DNA from: Aequorivita vladivostokensis
GTDB taxonomy: Bacteria > Bacteroidota > Bacteroidia > Flavobacteriales > Flavobacteriaceae
DNA: 64,000 nucleotides
Assembly (NCBI RefSeq): GCF_000952855.1
Contig: NZ_JSVU01000010.1
Span: 34,798 to 98,797, forward strand
Direction: 5' to 3'
Of this stretch, positions 51,715-60,065 are shown piece after piece; within the stretch, counting starts at the first letter, position 1; each line of letters starts with the position of its first letter. The translations under genes were made by a program, and so were the position numbers. The notes below the pieces were generated by a model that was not told where the DNA came from, made no database searches, and saw nothing but the letters and a program-made list of their open reading frames with translations.

Positions 51715-51737
51715 AGACGCACGGCCGTGCGTCTCTA
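51712..51737. terminator. Perfect 26-bp palindrome between ndpA and recQ
   Basis: The left half TAGAGACGCACGG (51712-51724) is exactly complementary to the right half (51725-51737). The TAG of ndpA forms the left end, and the recQ stop codon is 8 nt away on the other strand. Similar GAGACGCACGGCCGTGCGTCTC palindromes are known as dispersed repeats in other bacteria. Here it may serve as a shared terminator. Confidence 0.65.
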
Positions 51738-51744
51738 CGTGCGG

Positions 51745-53937
51745 TCAATTCCCAACCTCACTAATAAACTTAATACGGTACAGCCGCAGTTCCTCTTCGT
51801 CATAGTCGCCGTCAAATTCTTCAAGGGCTTCTTCAATTTTATCCGTTTTAGCCTCTAGAAAATATTCGTGGATTTCTTCTTGTTGGTCTTCGTCCAGAAC
51901 CTCATCGATCCAATAATCAATATTCAACTTGGTGCCGCTGTACACTATGGCTTCCATTTCCTTAATAAACTCTGGCATTTCTAGGCCTTTGGCGTTCGCA
52001 ATGTCTGGTAGGGCAAGCTTTCGGTCCACATTCTGGATGATATACAATTTTAAGGAGCTGTTGCTTCCTGTGGATTTCACCACAAAATCCTCCGGACGGA
52101 TAATATCGTGCTCCTCCACATAATTTTGGATAAGCTTTAAAAACGGTTTGCCGTATTTTTTGGCCTTTCCTTCTCCTACCCCGTGAACATTGGAAAGTTC
52201 TTCCATGGTTACTGGATACTTCAGCGCCATATCTTCCAAAGAGGGTTCCTGGAAAATTACGAAGGGCGGCAGGTCCAGATCGTGGGCTACCTTTTTGAGT
52301 TCGGCCTTTAAGAGCTTGAAAAGATTTTCATCGGCCACGTCGCCTCCTTTTTTCGCACCCACAATTATATCGTCGTTTGCGTCCTTATAGGAATGGTCTT
52401 CCGTCATCATAAACGAGGTGGGCGATTTAATAAACTTCTTCCCCTCCTCGGTCAAGTGGATAACGCCATAGGTCTCTATATCCTTTTTTAAATAGCCAGC
52501 CACCAAAAGCTGTCGCAGCAGGGCCATCCAATAGGCCGCATCGCGATTTGCCCCCGAGCCGAAATATTCCTGGGCATCGGTTCTATGCGATTTTATAAGG
52601 GCATTCACCTTGCCTATCAGAACATTTACAATTTCCTTGCTTTTGTATTGCTCATTGGTTTTTTTCACCACTTCCAAAAGCTGCTTCGCATCATCTTTGG
52701 CCTCGTGCTTTTTCTTGGGGTGGCGCATATTATCGTCCATCATGCCGCCCTCACCTGTTTCATTATCAAATTCTTCCCCAAAATAATGGAGGATAAACTT
52801 TCTTCGTGAAATGGAAGTTTCGGCAAAGGCAACTACTTCCTGTAGCAGGGCGTGGCCAATTTCCTGTTCGGCTACGGGCTTGCCGCTCATAAACTTTTCA
52901 AGTTTTTCTATATCCTTATAGCTGTAAAAGGCAAGACAATGGCCTTCCCCCCCATCGCGACCGGCGCGTCCGGTTTCCTGGTAATAGCTTTCAATACTCT
53001 TCGGCATATCGTTGTGGATCACGAAACGCACATCGGGCTTATCGATCCCCATCCCAAACGCGATGGTGGCTACCACCACATCTACGTCCTCCATCAGGAA
53101 CATATCCTGGTGCTTTACGCGGGTCTTGCCATCAAGGCCTGCGTGATAGGGCACGGCCTTTATACCGTTAACCTGCAGGGCCTGCGCCAATTCCTCTACC
53201 CTTTTTCGGCTTAGGCAGTAAATAATACCGCTTTTGCCCTCGTTCTGTTTTACGAAGCGAATGATGTCGGAATCCACATTTTTTGTCTTTGGCCTTATTT
53301 CATAATAAAGATTGGGACGGTTAAAGGATGCCTTAAACGTATGGGCATCCTGCATATTGAGGTTTTTTAGAATATCCTCCTGCACCTTGGGGGTGGCGGT
53401 AGCAGTAAGCCCGATTATGGGAATATCGCTGCCAATGCGTTGGATTATGCTTTTTAAATTTCGGTATTCCGGCCTAAAGTCGTGGCCCCACTCACTGATA
53501 CAGTGAGCCTCGTCTATAGCCATAAAGGAAATTTTCTGGGTTTGCAGAAAATCTACATACTCTTCCTTCGTGAGGGATTCAGGAGCTACATAGAGCAGTT
53601 TTGTAACGCCGCTGGCGATATCGCTCTTTACTTTTTTAACTTCGGTCTTGTTTAGGGAAGAGTTGAGCACATGCGCAATGCCTTCCTCCGAAGAAAGGGA
53701 GCGCAGGGCATCTACCTGGTTTTTCATGAGGGCAATCAGGGGCGAGACTACTATCGCCGTTCCATCCTGCATAAGTGCGGGAAGCTGATAACAGAGCGAT
53801 TTTCCACCACCAGTAGGCATAACCACAAAGGTATTGTGGCCGCCGAGTATGCTTTTTACCACTTCTTCCTGTAGGCCTTTAAAGCGGGTAAATCCAAAAT
53901 ATTTTTTTAGGGCTGCATAAATATCAATTTCTGCCAC
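51745..53937 (-). CDS. recQ: ATP-dependent DNA helicase RecQ
   Basis: This 730-residue superfamily 2 helicase has Walker A VVMPTGGGKSLCYQLPAL (about 38-55), the DEAH motif AIDEAHCISEWGHDFRPEYR and motif VI YYQETGRAGRDGGEG. An RQC-type region (about 350-520) and an HRDC domain (about 555-615; YPVTMEELSNVHGVGEGKAK) follow. It unwinds recombination and repair intermediates. The extra C-terminal 110 residues are typical in Bacteroidota. A candidate promoter with -7 TATTGTTG lies at 53972-54000. Confidence 0.93.
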   Translation of the reverse strand: MAEIDIYAALKKYFGFTRFKGLQEEVVKSILGGHNTFVVMPTGGGKSLCYQLPALMQDGTAIVVSPLIALMKNQVDALRSLSSEEGIAHVLNSSLNKTEVKKVKSDIASGVTKLLYVAPESLTKEEYVDFLQTQKISFMAIDEAHCISEWGHDFRPEYRNLKSIIQRIGSDIPIIGLTATATPKVQEDILKNLNMQDAHTFKASFNRPNLYYEIRPKTKNVDSDIIRFVKQNEGKSGIIYCLSRKRVEELAQALQVNGIKAVPYHAGLDGKTRVKHQDMFLMEDVDVVVATIAFGMGIDKPDVRFVIHNDMPKSIESYYQETGRAGRDGGEGHCLAFYSYKDIEKLEKFMSGKPVAEQEIGHALLQEVVAFAETSISRRKFILHYFGEEFDNETGEGGMMDDNMRHPKKKHEAKDDAKQLLEVVKKTNEQYKSKEIVNVLIGKVNALIKSHRTDAQEYFGSGANRDAAYWMALLRQLLVAGYLKKDIETYGVIHLTEEGKKFIKSPTSFMMTEDHSYKDANDDIIVGAKKGGDVADENLFKLLKAELKKVAHDLDLPPFVIFQEPSLEDMALKYPVTMEELSNVHGVGEGKAKKYGKPFLKLIQNYVEEHDIIRPEDFVVKSTGSNSSLKLYIIQNVDRKLALPDIANAKGLEMPEFIKEMEAIVYSGTKLNIDYWIDEVLDEDQQEEIHEYFLEAKTDKIEEALEEFDGDYDEEELRLYRIKFISEVGN

Positions 53938-53971
53938 GCTGCTTGGTTTTTAGGGATACTTCAGTTTTAGC

Positions 53972-54000
53972 CAACAATACATTGTTTTACAGATTAACAA
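53972..54000 (-). promoter_or_regulatory. Candidate promoter of recQ
   Basis: On the minus strand TTG (53998-54000), an 18-nt spacer and TATTGTTG (53972-53979) resemble the Bacteroidota consensus, with one mismatch in the -7. It overlaps the divergent kdsD promoter. Confidence 0.35.
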
Positions 54001-54011
54001 TTGTAATTTTG
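53982..54011 (+). promoter_or_regulatory. Promoter of kdsD-tatC
   Basis: TTG (53982-53984), a 19-nt spacer and TAATTTTG (54004-54011) match the Bacteroidota promoter in both elements and spacing. The leader of the kdsD message would be about 120 nt, unusually long here, and no known riboswitch structure was recognised in it. Confidence 0.55.
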
Positions 54012-54138
54012 CAACCGTATTGAGTTGACTGCATCTTAACAGAAAGGTTTCTATATTAAGATTTCTGAATTGTGTTAAATTCTATTCTAAATATACTAAT
54101 TTCTGAAACAGTTACAAACATTCAAAAGCATTAAAATT

Positions 54139-55104
54139 TTGAACAGGCAAGATAGAATCATTTCCGTAGCGAAAAATACCATAGAAACTGAGAGTAAGGC
54201 AATTGCAAATCTGGCGCATTTGGTGAACGAGGAATTTGCCGGCGCAGTTGACTATATATACCATTCCAAGGGGCGGGTAATAGTTACCGGAATAGGCAAA
54301 AGCGCCAATATAGCCACCAAAATTGTGGCCACTTTAAACTCCACTGGCACGCCCGCAATTTTTATGCACGCCGCCGATGCCATCCACGGCGATCTTGGGA
54401 CCATTCAGCAGAACGATACGGTAATCTGCATTTCAAAAAGCGGAAATACCCCTGAGATAAAAGTGCTCGTGCCTTTGATAAAGGCTATTGACAATAAACT
54501 TATTGCCATTACGGGTAACGATGAATCCTTTTTGGCGCAGCAGGCAGACTATGTGCTGAATGCCTATGTAGAAAAGGAAGCCTGTCCCAATAATCTGGCG
54601 CCCACTACGAGTACTACCGCACAGTTAGTGATAGGCGACGCCTTGGCCATGTGCCTTTTGGACCTTCGTGGGTTTTCGAGCAAGGATTTTGCAAAGTTCC
54701 ATCCCGGGGGCTCCCTGGGGAAAAAACTGTACTTGCGGGTAAGCAATCTTACATCCCTAAATGAAAAACCACAGGTAAGCCCTGATACCGACGTTAAAAA
54801 AGTGATTGTTGAAATTTCCGAAAAAATGCTCGGCGTAACCGCTGTAGTGGAAAATGATGAAATAGTGGGCATAATAACCGATGGCGACCTGCGACGTATG
54901 TTGACAAAAACCGATAGCTTTGCCGGACTCACCGCAAAGGATATTATGACGCACAACCCGAAGAAAATAGCCAACAACGCCATGGCCGTAGAGGCCATGG
55001 AAATGATGGACAAATACGGAATTACCCAAATTCTTGCCGAGGAGAAAGGGAAATACAGCGGGGTGGTGCATATCCATAACCTGACAAAAGAGGGAATAAT
55101 CTAA
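54139..55104 (+). CDS. kdsD: Arabinose-5-phosphate isomerase (KpsF/GutQ/KdsD)
   Basis: This 321-residue enzyme interconverts ribulose 5-phosphate and arabinose 5-phosphate, the first step of Kdo synthesis for LPS. An N-terminal SIS domain (about 35-170) has GRVIVTGIGKSANIATKIVA and DTVICISKSGNTPEIKVLVP. Two CBS domains follow (about 205-320; IVGIITDGDLRRML). It starts at TTG 54139, which fits the family N-terminus. Its stop codon overlaps the tatC start. Confidence 0.9.
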   Translation: MNRQDRIISVAKNTIETESKAIANLAHLVNEEFAGAVDYIYHSKGRVIVTGIGKSANIATKIVATLNSTGTPAIFMHAADAIHGDLGTIQQNDTVICISKSGNTPEIKVLVPLIKAIDNKLIAITGNDESFLAQQADYVLNAYVEKEACPNNLAPTTSTTAQLVIGDALAMCLLDLRGFSSKDFAKFHPGGSLGKKLYLRVSNLTSLNEKPQVSPDTDVKKVIVEISEKMLGVTAVVENDEIVGIITDGDLRRMLTKTDSFAGLTAKDIMTHNPKKIANNAMAVEAMEMMDKYGITQILAEEKGKYSGVVHIHNLTKEGII

Positions 55105-55946
55105 TGAAGAAAATAGGTTCCCCAGAAAAAGAAATGTCCTTTTTGGACCACTTGGAAGAACTGCGCTGGCACCTTATCCGCTCTACCATTGCCGTAGTCG
55201 TACTGGGCCTCTTGGCCTTTGTTTTTAAGGATTTTATTTTTAATACGCTTATTTTCGGACCCAAACATCCCGACTTCCCTACCTATAGAATGTTCTGCAA
55301 CATATCGCGCTCATTGGGCATGGACACGTTCTGTTTTCAGGAAATGCCTTTCCGTATTCAAAGTAGGACAATGGCGGGACAGTTTTCGGCGCATATGTGG
55401 ACCTCTATTTATGGGGGTATTATCGTGGCCTTCCCTTATATACTTTATGAATTTTGGAGGTTTATAAGTCCGGGCCTAAAAGAAAAGGAACGCAAGAGCA
55501 GCCGTGGTTTTATAGTCATTGCCTCGCTGCTATTCTTTTTGGGCGTATTGTTTGGGTACTACCTTATCACTCCCCTATCCATCAACTTTTTGGGGAACTA
55601 TCAGGTGAGCGAGGAAGTATTTAACGACTTCGATTTGGACAGTTACATTTCCCTGGTACGCACCTCTGTATTGGCCTGCGGTATTGTTTTTGAATTGCCG
55701 ATTATTATGTATATCCTTACAAAAATTGGTTTGGTAACCCCTGAAATCCTTCGGAAATATCGAAAATTTGCCTTGATTATCGTTTTGATACTTTCGGCAG
55801 TAATTACGCCGCCCGACATCGTGAGCCAGATTATCGTTGCCATCCCGATACTTATTCTTTATGAGGTGAGTATTTATATTTCGAGGATTGTGATAAGGAA
55901 TCAGAAAAGAGAGGAAAGAAGAAGGAAAAAAGAGGGTAATATTTAG
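55104..55946 (+). CDS. tatC: Twin-arginine translocase subunit TatC
   Basis: This 280-residue membrane protein has six helices and the start MSFLDHLEELRWHLIRSTIA, the cytoplasmic signal-recognition region of TatC. Further family parts are PYILYEFWRFISPGLKEKER and ACGIVFELPIIMYILTKIGL. It forms the receptor of the Tat pathway for folded proteins. The start overlaps the kdsD stop codon (1 nt). Confidence 0.92.
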   Translation: MKKIGSPEKEMSFLDHLEELRWHLIRSTIAVVVLGLLAFVFKDFIFNTLIFGPKHPDFPTYRMFCNISRSLGMDTFCFQEMPFRIQSRTMAGQFSAHMWTSIYGGIIVAFPYILYEFWRFISPGLKEKERKSSRGFIVIASLLFFLGVLFGYYLITPLSINFLGNYQVSEEVFNDFDLDSYISLVRTSVLACGIVFELPIIMYILTKIGLVTPEILRKYRKFALIIVLILSAVITPPDIVSQIIVAIPILILYEVSIYISRIVIRNQKREERRRKKEGNI

Positions 55947-55974
55947 GCTTTTGGCTTTTGAAAAAATAAAAATT

Positions 55975-56322
55975 ATGAAAGAAAATATTGTAGAAGAATT
56001 CAATGCCTATCGCGCAAAGATGAACGAGAAGATGCTGGAGGATAACAACAAGATTATCAAGCGCATCTTTAATCTGGATACCAACGCCTATATGGAAGGA
56101 GTGCTTCCGAAGAAAACAAAGGAATTGCTGGGCTTGGGAAATTCGTTGGTGCTTCGTTGCGATGATTGCGTGCGCTATCATTTGGAGGAATGCCACAAAC
56201 TGGGTCTTACCAAGGAAGAAGTGGTGGAAGGAATGAGCATTTCACTTTTAATTGGGGGAACAATTGTAATTCCCCATCTGCGCAGAGCTTTTGAATATTG
56301 GGAAGCTTTGGAAGCAAAATAA
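55975..56322 (+). CDS. Carboxymuconolactone decarboxylase-family (AhpD-like) protein
   Basis: This 115-residue protein has the AhpD-like redox motif CxxCxxxH in LVLRCDDCVRYHLEECHKLG and the helix EEVVEGMSISLLIGGTIVIP. Members act as thiol peroxidases or decarboxylases; the motif favours a redox role. The ATG at 55975 is chosen over a TTG 24 nt upstream. It follows tatC by 28 nt, probably in one unit with kdsD and tatC. Confidence 0.83.
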   Translation: MKENIVEEFNAYRAKMNEKMLEDNNKIIKRIFNLDTNAYMEGVLPKKTKELLGLGNSLVLRCDDCVRYHLEECHKLGLTKEEVVEGMSISLLIGGTIVIPHLRRAFEYWEALEAK

Positions 56323-56360
56323 TAATTGCTAGCTTTACCTTATAAGCTCAAAATATTTTA

Positions 56361-56809
56361 ACCACAAAGGCACAGAGGGCACAAAGAAAGAAATTAAATA
56401 ATGACCGAAAACGAAATTTCTTCAAAAATAATAGGTGCGAGTATTGAGGTTCATAAACAATTAGGGCCTGGTTTGTTAGAAAGCACTTACGAAATTTGCT
56501 TAGGTCACGAATTAAAATTAATGGGTTTGGAAGTAAAGCAACAAGTTCCACTGCCCGTAATCTATAAAGACGTTAAAATTAATGCCGGCTATCGTATTGA
56601 TATGATTGTGGAGAATCAAGGTTATTATTGAAATAAAATCAGTTGATGCATTGGCTCCAATACATACTGCCCAAATATTGACCTATTTAAAATTGAAAGA
56701 TTTAAAACTCGGACTCTTGATCAACTTTAACGAAATAAAGGTTATTGACGGTCTAAAAAGAATTATAAATGGCGTACTTTAAGCTCTTTGGCCTTTGTGC
56801 CTCTGTGGT
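56361..56809 (+). mobile_element. Second GxxExxY cassette with a different arm family (decayed)
   Basis: The left arm ACCACAAAGGCACAGAGG (56361-56378, continuing GCACAAAG) and right arm CCTTTGTGCCTCTGTGGT (56792-56809) are inverted copies of one sequence. They enclose a frameshifted GxxExxY gene. The layout matches the cassette at 45967, but the arm sequence is ACCACAAAGGCACA rather than ACCACGAATnCACG. Confidence 0.55.
56401..56782 (+). pseudogene. Frameshifted GxxExxY-family gene
   Basis: The first frame (56401-56631) encodes [20 protein letters not shown] with the GLLESTY motif and [20 protein letters not shown], then stops. From 56621 another frame continues [20 protein letters not shown] to a TAA at 56782. 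Joined, they form a normal GxxExxY protein with the EIK of the PDDEXK core just after the shift. One extra base (or loss of two) near 56611-56621 has broken the gene. No slippery sequence suggests programmed frameshifting. Confidence 0.82.
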
Positions 56810-56848
56810 AAAATTATATAATATGCCAAGTTTAAAAGAAATATTAGA

Positions 56849-57589
56849 ATGAAGCTAAAAGCTGAAAATTTAATGAAATCCTATAAAGGCCGTAAGGTCG
56901 TAAAGGGAATTACCGTGGAAGTAAACCAGGGGGAAATCGTCGGACTGCTCGGTCCCAATGGGGCGGGCAAAACCACTTCCTTTTATATGATTGTAGGCTT
57001 GATAAAACCCAATGGCGGGAATATTTATTTGGAAGGCACCGAAATAACCAAGTATCCTATGTACAAACGTGCACAGAACGGTATTGGTTATTTGGCACAG
57101 GAGGCTTCGGTTTTTAGGAAACTTAGCGTTGAGGACAATATTCTGAGTGTGCTGCAGCTTACGAAACTTTCCAAAAAGGAGCAGCGGGCCAAAATGGAAT
57201 CGCTTATTGAGGAATTTGGTTTGGGCCAAATCCGCAAAAACCGTGGCGATCTTTTGAGCGGTGGGGAAAGACGTAGAACCGAAATTGCACGTGCCCTTGC
57301 CACCGACCCGCATTTTATTCTTCTCGATGAACCCTTCGCGGGAGTTGACCCCGTTGCGGTGGAGGACATCCAGCGTATCGTAGCCCAGCTAAAAAACAAA
57401 AATATCGGGATTCTTATAACAGACCACAACGTACAGGAAACGCTGGCCATTACCGACAGAACCTACTTGATGTTTGAGGGAAGCATCCTAAAACACGGAG
57501 TACCGGAAGAACTTGCCGCAGACGAAATGGTGCGGAAAGTATATCTTGGGCAGAATTTTGAGCTTCGGAAGAAGAAATTGGAGTTTTAA
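56849..57589 (+). CDS. lptB: LPS export ABC transporter ATP-binding protein LptB
   Basis: This 246-residue ATPase powers LPS transport from the inner to the outer membrane with LptFG. Walker A is [20 protein letters not shown], the signature is [17 protein letters not shown], Walker B is [20 protein letters not shown] and the H-loop is [12 protein letters not shown]. The family-typical start [20 protein letters not shown] is seen. It is on the same strand as, and just after, the GxxExxY pseudogene and agrees with an LPS-bearing outer membrane. Confidence 0.92.
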   Translation: MKLKAENLMKSYKGRKVVKGITVEVNQGEIVGLLGPNGAGKTTSFYMIVGLIKPNGGNIYLEGTEITKYPMYKRAQNGIGYLAQEASVFRKLSVEDNILSVLQLTKLSKKEQRAKMESLIEEFGLGQIRKNRGDLLSGGERRRTEIARALATDPHFILLDEPFAGVDPVAVEDIQRIVAQLKNKNIGILITDHNVQETLAITDRTYLMFEGSILKHGVPEELAADEMVRKVYLGQNFELRKKKLEF

Positions 57590-57595
57590 TTTTTT

Positions 57596-57683
57596 ACCAC
57601 GAATTCACGAATAATTTTGTTTTGGATTGTAGTAATTCTGAGAAATGCTTTTATCCCTTTAATTAGAAAAACATTTGTACATT
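57596..57683. repeat. Decayed non-coding element with ACCACGAATnCACGAAT left arm
   Basis: ACCACGAATTCACGAATA (57596-57613) is a left arm. AAAAACATTTGTACATT (57667-57683) equals the inner part of the right arm at 46547 except for one base, but the outer ATTCGTGGT end is lost. The 52 nt between carry no gene. It lies between the convergent lptB and pssA genes. Confidence 0.45.
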
Positions 57684-57693
57684 ACTGAAGACT

Positions 57694-58446
57694 TTATAAC
57701 GCAGTGTTTTTCCAAAAAAACGAAAGCAATATATAAAGTAGAATTATAAATGGTATCGCCAAGAACTTCAGCAGTACCAAAAGCACCATACAAAGGATTA
57801 AAAATATATAGCGGATGGCATTGGTCTTAAAATCCCAAGTTTTGAATTTTAAGGCGAAAAGGGGGATTTCGGCATTTAGAAGAATGCAGCTCAGCAAGGT
57901 CATGCCTATCAAAAACCACGGGTTTAGGATGATGGTTTCGGCCAATTCGGAATATTGAAATTGCAAGATCAATGGCAGGCTTAAAATCAGAAGGGCATTG
58001 GCGGGGGTTGGCAGACCAATAAAACCAGTGGTTTGCCGGGTATCTACGTTGAATTTTGCCAATCTGTAAGCCGAGGCCACCACGATCAACAGGCCAATAA
58101 GGGGCAGATAATTTTTAAAACCCACATTCCACCCATCCATCGAAAAGGTTTCGGTAACAGTCTGTAAATGCCCGAAATAGGATAAATTCAACAGTTGGTA
58201 CATGACTACTCCCGGTGCTACGCCACTTGTGATAACATCTGCCAGGGAATCAAGTTGGAGTCCCACTTCGCTTTGGGCTTTCAGCAAGCGCGCGGCCAGC
58301 CCGTCAAAGAAGTCGAAGAAAATTCCGAGGAAAACAAAAAAGGAAGCCGTTATAAGATCGCCCGAAATGGCGAAGAGAATGGCTACACATCCACAAAGGA
58401 TGTTTAGGGAGGTAATGATGTTTGGAATTTGTTTTGATATATTCAT
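57694..58446 (-). CDS. pssA: CDP-diacylglycerol-serine O-phosphatidyltransferase
   Basis: This 250-residue inner-membrane enzyme makes phosphatidylserine, the precursor of phosphatidylethanolamine. The CDP-alcohol phosphotransferase motif DGLAAR…G…D…D is in FFDGLAARLLKAQSEVGLQL followed by DSLAD. Several helices follow. Length fits the short type II form. It is convergent with lptB; the upstream region holds a small hairpin repeat at 58501. Confidence 0.88.
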   Translation of the reverse strand: MNISKQIPNIITSLNILCGCVAILFAISGDLITASFFVFLGIFFDFFDGLAARLLKAQSEVGLQLDSLADVITSGVAPGVVMYQLLNLSYFGHLQTVTETFSMDGWNVGFKNYLPLIGLLIVVASAYRLAKFNVDTRQTTGFIGLPTPANALLILSLPLILQFQYSELAETIILNPWFLIGMTLLSCILLNAEIPLFALKFKTWDFKTNAIRYIFLILCMVLLVLLKFLAIPFIILLYILLSFFWKNTAL

Positions 58447-58500
58447 ATTCTTTATTGAGCAATTTGGTTTTTATGATTTAGACTAAACGTCCCCTTCCAG

Positions 58501-58519
58501 CCTCCCTTCAAAGGGGAGG
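58501..58519. repeat. Small hairpin CCTCCC/GGGAGG repeat
   Basis: CCTCCC (58501-58506) pairs with GGGAGG (58514-58519) in a CCCTTCAAAGGGG context. It resembles the GTCCCCCTGnCCCCCAAAGGGGG hairpins in the large repeat field at 61.7-62.2 kb and the partial copy near 61255. It lies in the 228-nt divergent region before the PorV-like gene; nothing else was recognised there. Confidence 0.4.
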
Positions 58520-58674
58520 AGCCTAATAGGAGTGGATTTTATAATATCTATTAAGATTATGTGTAAAAATAACAAAGTATTTTCGTCCAAGGGCATCCAA
58601 ACACAATATGTACATAAATTTAAAGTTTAGTATTCTGTAAAATAGTGCCATATTTGTCCAAAATTTTTTAAAAC

Positions 58675-59742
58675 TTGAAAGAGAAATTACTGCTCCTTTT
58701 ATTCCTTGTTTCGGCTACGCTGGGCGCGCAGACCGTACGAAAATATTCCAACGAGTTTATGAATATAGGGGTGGATGCCGCCGCCTTCGGAATGGCGAAT
58801 GCCGTGGTGGCGTCATCGGGCGATGTAAATTCCGGCTATTGGAATCCGGCGGGCTTGGTGAATCTTGAAGACAAGCAGATTTCATTGATGCATGCCTCCT
58901 ATTTTGCCAATATTGCCAATTACGACTATGCCGCTTTTGCGATGCCTCTGGACGACAAGAGTGCCGTAGGGCTATCCGTGATCCGGTTTGGTGTGGATGA
59001 TATTCTGAATACCACACAGTTGATAGACGACCAAGGGAATATTGACTACAACCGCATCAGCCTTTTTTCCACCGCAGATTATGGGGTTACCTTTTCCTAT
59101 GCGCGCAGGCTTCCGCTGGACGGCCTGAATTATGGCGTAAACGCAAAGGTTATCCGTCGCATTATTGGCGATTTCGCCTCTTCTTGGGGCTTTGGGCTGG
59201 ATGCCGCCGTTCAATTTAGAACCGATAAGTGGATGTTTGGAATTATGGCGCGCGACATTACCACCACTTTCAATGCCTGGAGTATAGACGAGGAAAAATT
59301 TGCTGAAATACAAGGCGCAGTAGAAGGCCAAAACCAGGAACTGCCCGAGACTACAGAGATTACCATTCCGAAACTGCAATTGGGCGTTGCCAGAAAATTT
59401 GTGTACCGCTATGATTTTTCACTCTTGGCCGAAGTGGACCTGAACTTCCGTTTTGCTGAGACCAATGACGTTATCTCCACGTCCTTTGCGAGCATTACCC
59501 CATCCCTAGGGCTTGAATTTGCCTATATCGATATGGTTTTCGTGCGTGGCGGCGTGGGCAATTTCCAGAATATAAAACAATTGGACGGAAGCGACTCGGT
59601 AGGTTTCCAACCCAACATTGGCGTAGGTTTTCGATATAAAGGCATACAAGTGGATTACGCCCTGACCGATATTGGCGACCAAAGCGCAGCGCTGTATTCC
59701 AATGTGTTTTCGTTGAAATTGGATTGGGAGATATTTAGGTGA
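58675..59742 (+). CDS. PorV/PorQ-family outer-membrane protein
   Basis: This 355-residue protein starts at TTG with the signal peptide KEKLLLLLFLVSATLGAQ. A UPF0164/PorV-type barrel follows: VDAAAFGMANAVVASSGDVN and GYWNPAGLVNLEDKQISLMH near the N-terminus, and a C-terminal barrel strand ending KLDWEIFR. The family includes PorV and PorQ, which help attach T9SS cargo. Which role this paralogue plays is open. The T9SS cargo at 30815 is consistent with an active type IX system. Confidence 0.83.
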   Translation: MKEKLLLLLFLVSATLGAQTVRKYSNEFMNIGVDAAAFGMANAVVASSGDVNSGYWNPAGLVNLEDKQISLMHASYFANIANYDYAAFAMPLDDKSAVGLSVIRFGVDDILNTTQLIDDQGNIDYNRISLFSTADYGVTFSYARRLPLDGLNYGVNAKVIRRIIGDFASSWGFGLDAAVQFRTDKWMFGIMARDITTTFNAWSIDEEKFAEIQGAVEGQNQELPETTEITIPKLQLGVARKFVYRYDFSLLAEVDLNFRFAETNDVISTSFASITPSLGLEFAYIDMVFVRGGVGNFQNIKQLDGSDSVGFQPNIGVGFRYKGIQVDYALTDIGDQSAALYSNVFSLKLDWEIFR

Positions 59743-60065
59743 TGAGGGTGCTGGGTGCTGGGTGCTGGGTGCGGGGTGAGAATGGTAAATTCCAAATCAC
59801 AAATTCCAAATTCCAAATCTGCCTGTCGGGCCTCTGGTAGGCGGGTTCCAAATTCCAAATATGAAAGTTGATATAAGAAAGTGGAAAGATGAAAGTGGAA
59901 ATACGAAATTACATCCCCAATCAACGAATCAAAGAATCAAAATACAAAAACTCATACCCCCAAACCAAAAACCTTGAATCTTGAATTTTAAATTTGAACC
60001 TGAAACCAGAAACCAGAAACAAGAAACAAGAAACAAGAAACCAGAAATCAGAAACCAAAAAAATC
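59743..60065. repeat. Intergenic field of several different 7-nt arrays
   Basis: This 323-nt region holds no gene. It contains GGGTGCT x3 plus GGGTGCG (59747-59774), AAATTCC/AAATCAC units (about 59785-59820) and CTTGAAT units (about 59972). GAAACMA units occur eight times without a break at 60002-60057 (GAAACCA x2, GAAACAA x3, GAAACCA, GAAATCA, GAAACCA). The last array ends 8 nt before the GTG start codon of the DUF4105 gene. A GCCTGTCGGGCC…GGTAGGCGGG partial inverted repeat lies at about 59821-59848. Confidence 0.7.

Noticed and set aside
54012..54138. Riboswitch in the kdsD leader
   Set aside because: The leader is long, but only weak AT-rich hairpins are present and no known riboswitch core was recognised.
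56401..56782. Programmed ribosomal frameshift in the second GxxExxY gene
   Set aside because: No slippery heptanucleotide or downstream structure is seen at the shift, and the orthologue at 46013 is a single frame. A mutation is more likely.
59994..60065. N-terminal extension of the DUF4105 protein (ETRNKKQETRN)
   Set aside because: It is the GAAACMA repeat read as protein. A normal signal peptide starts at the GTG at 60066.
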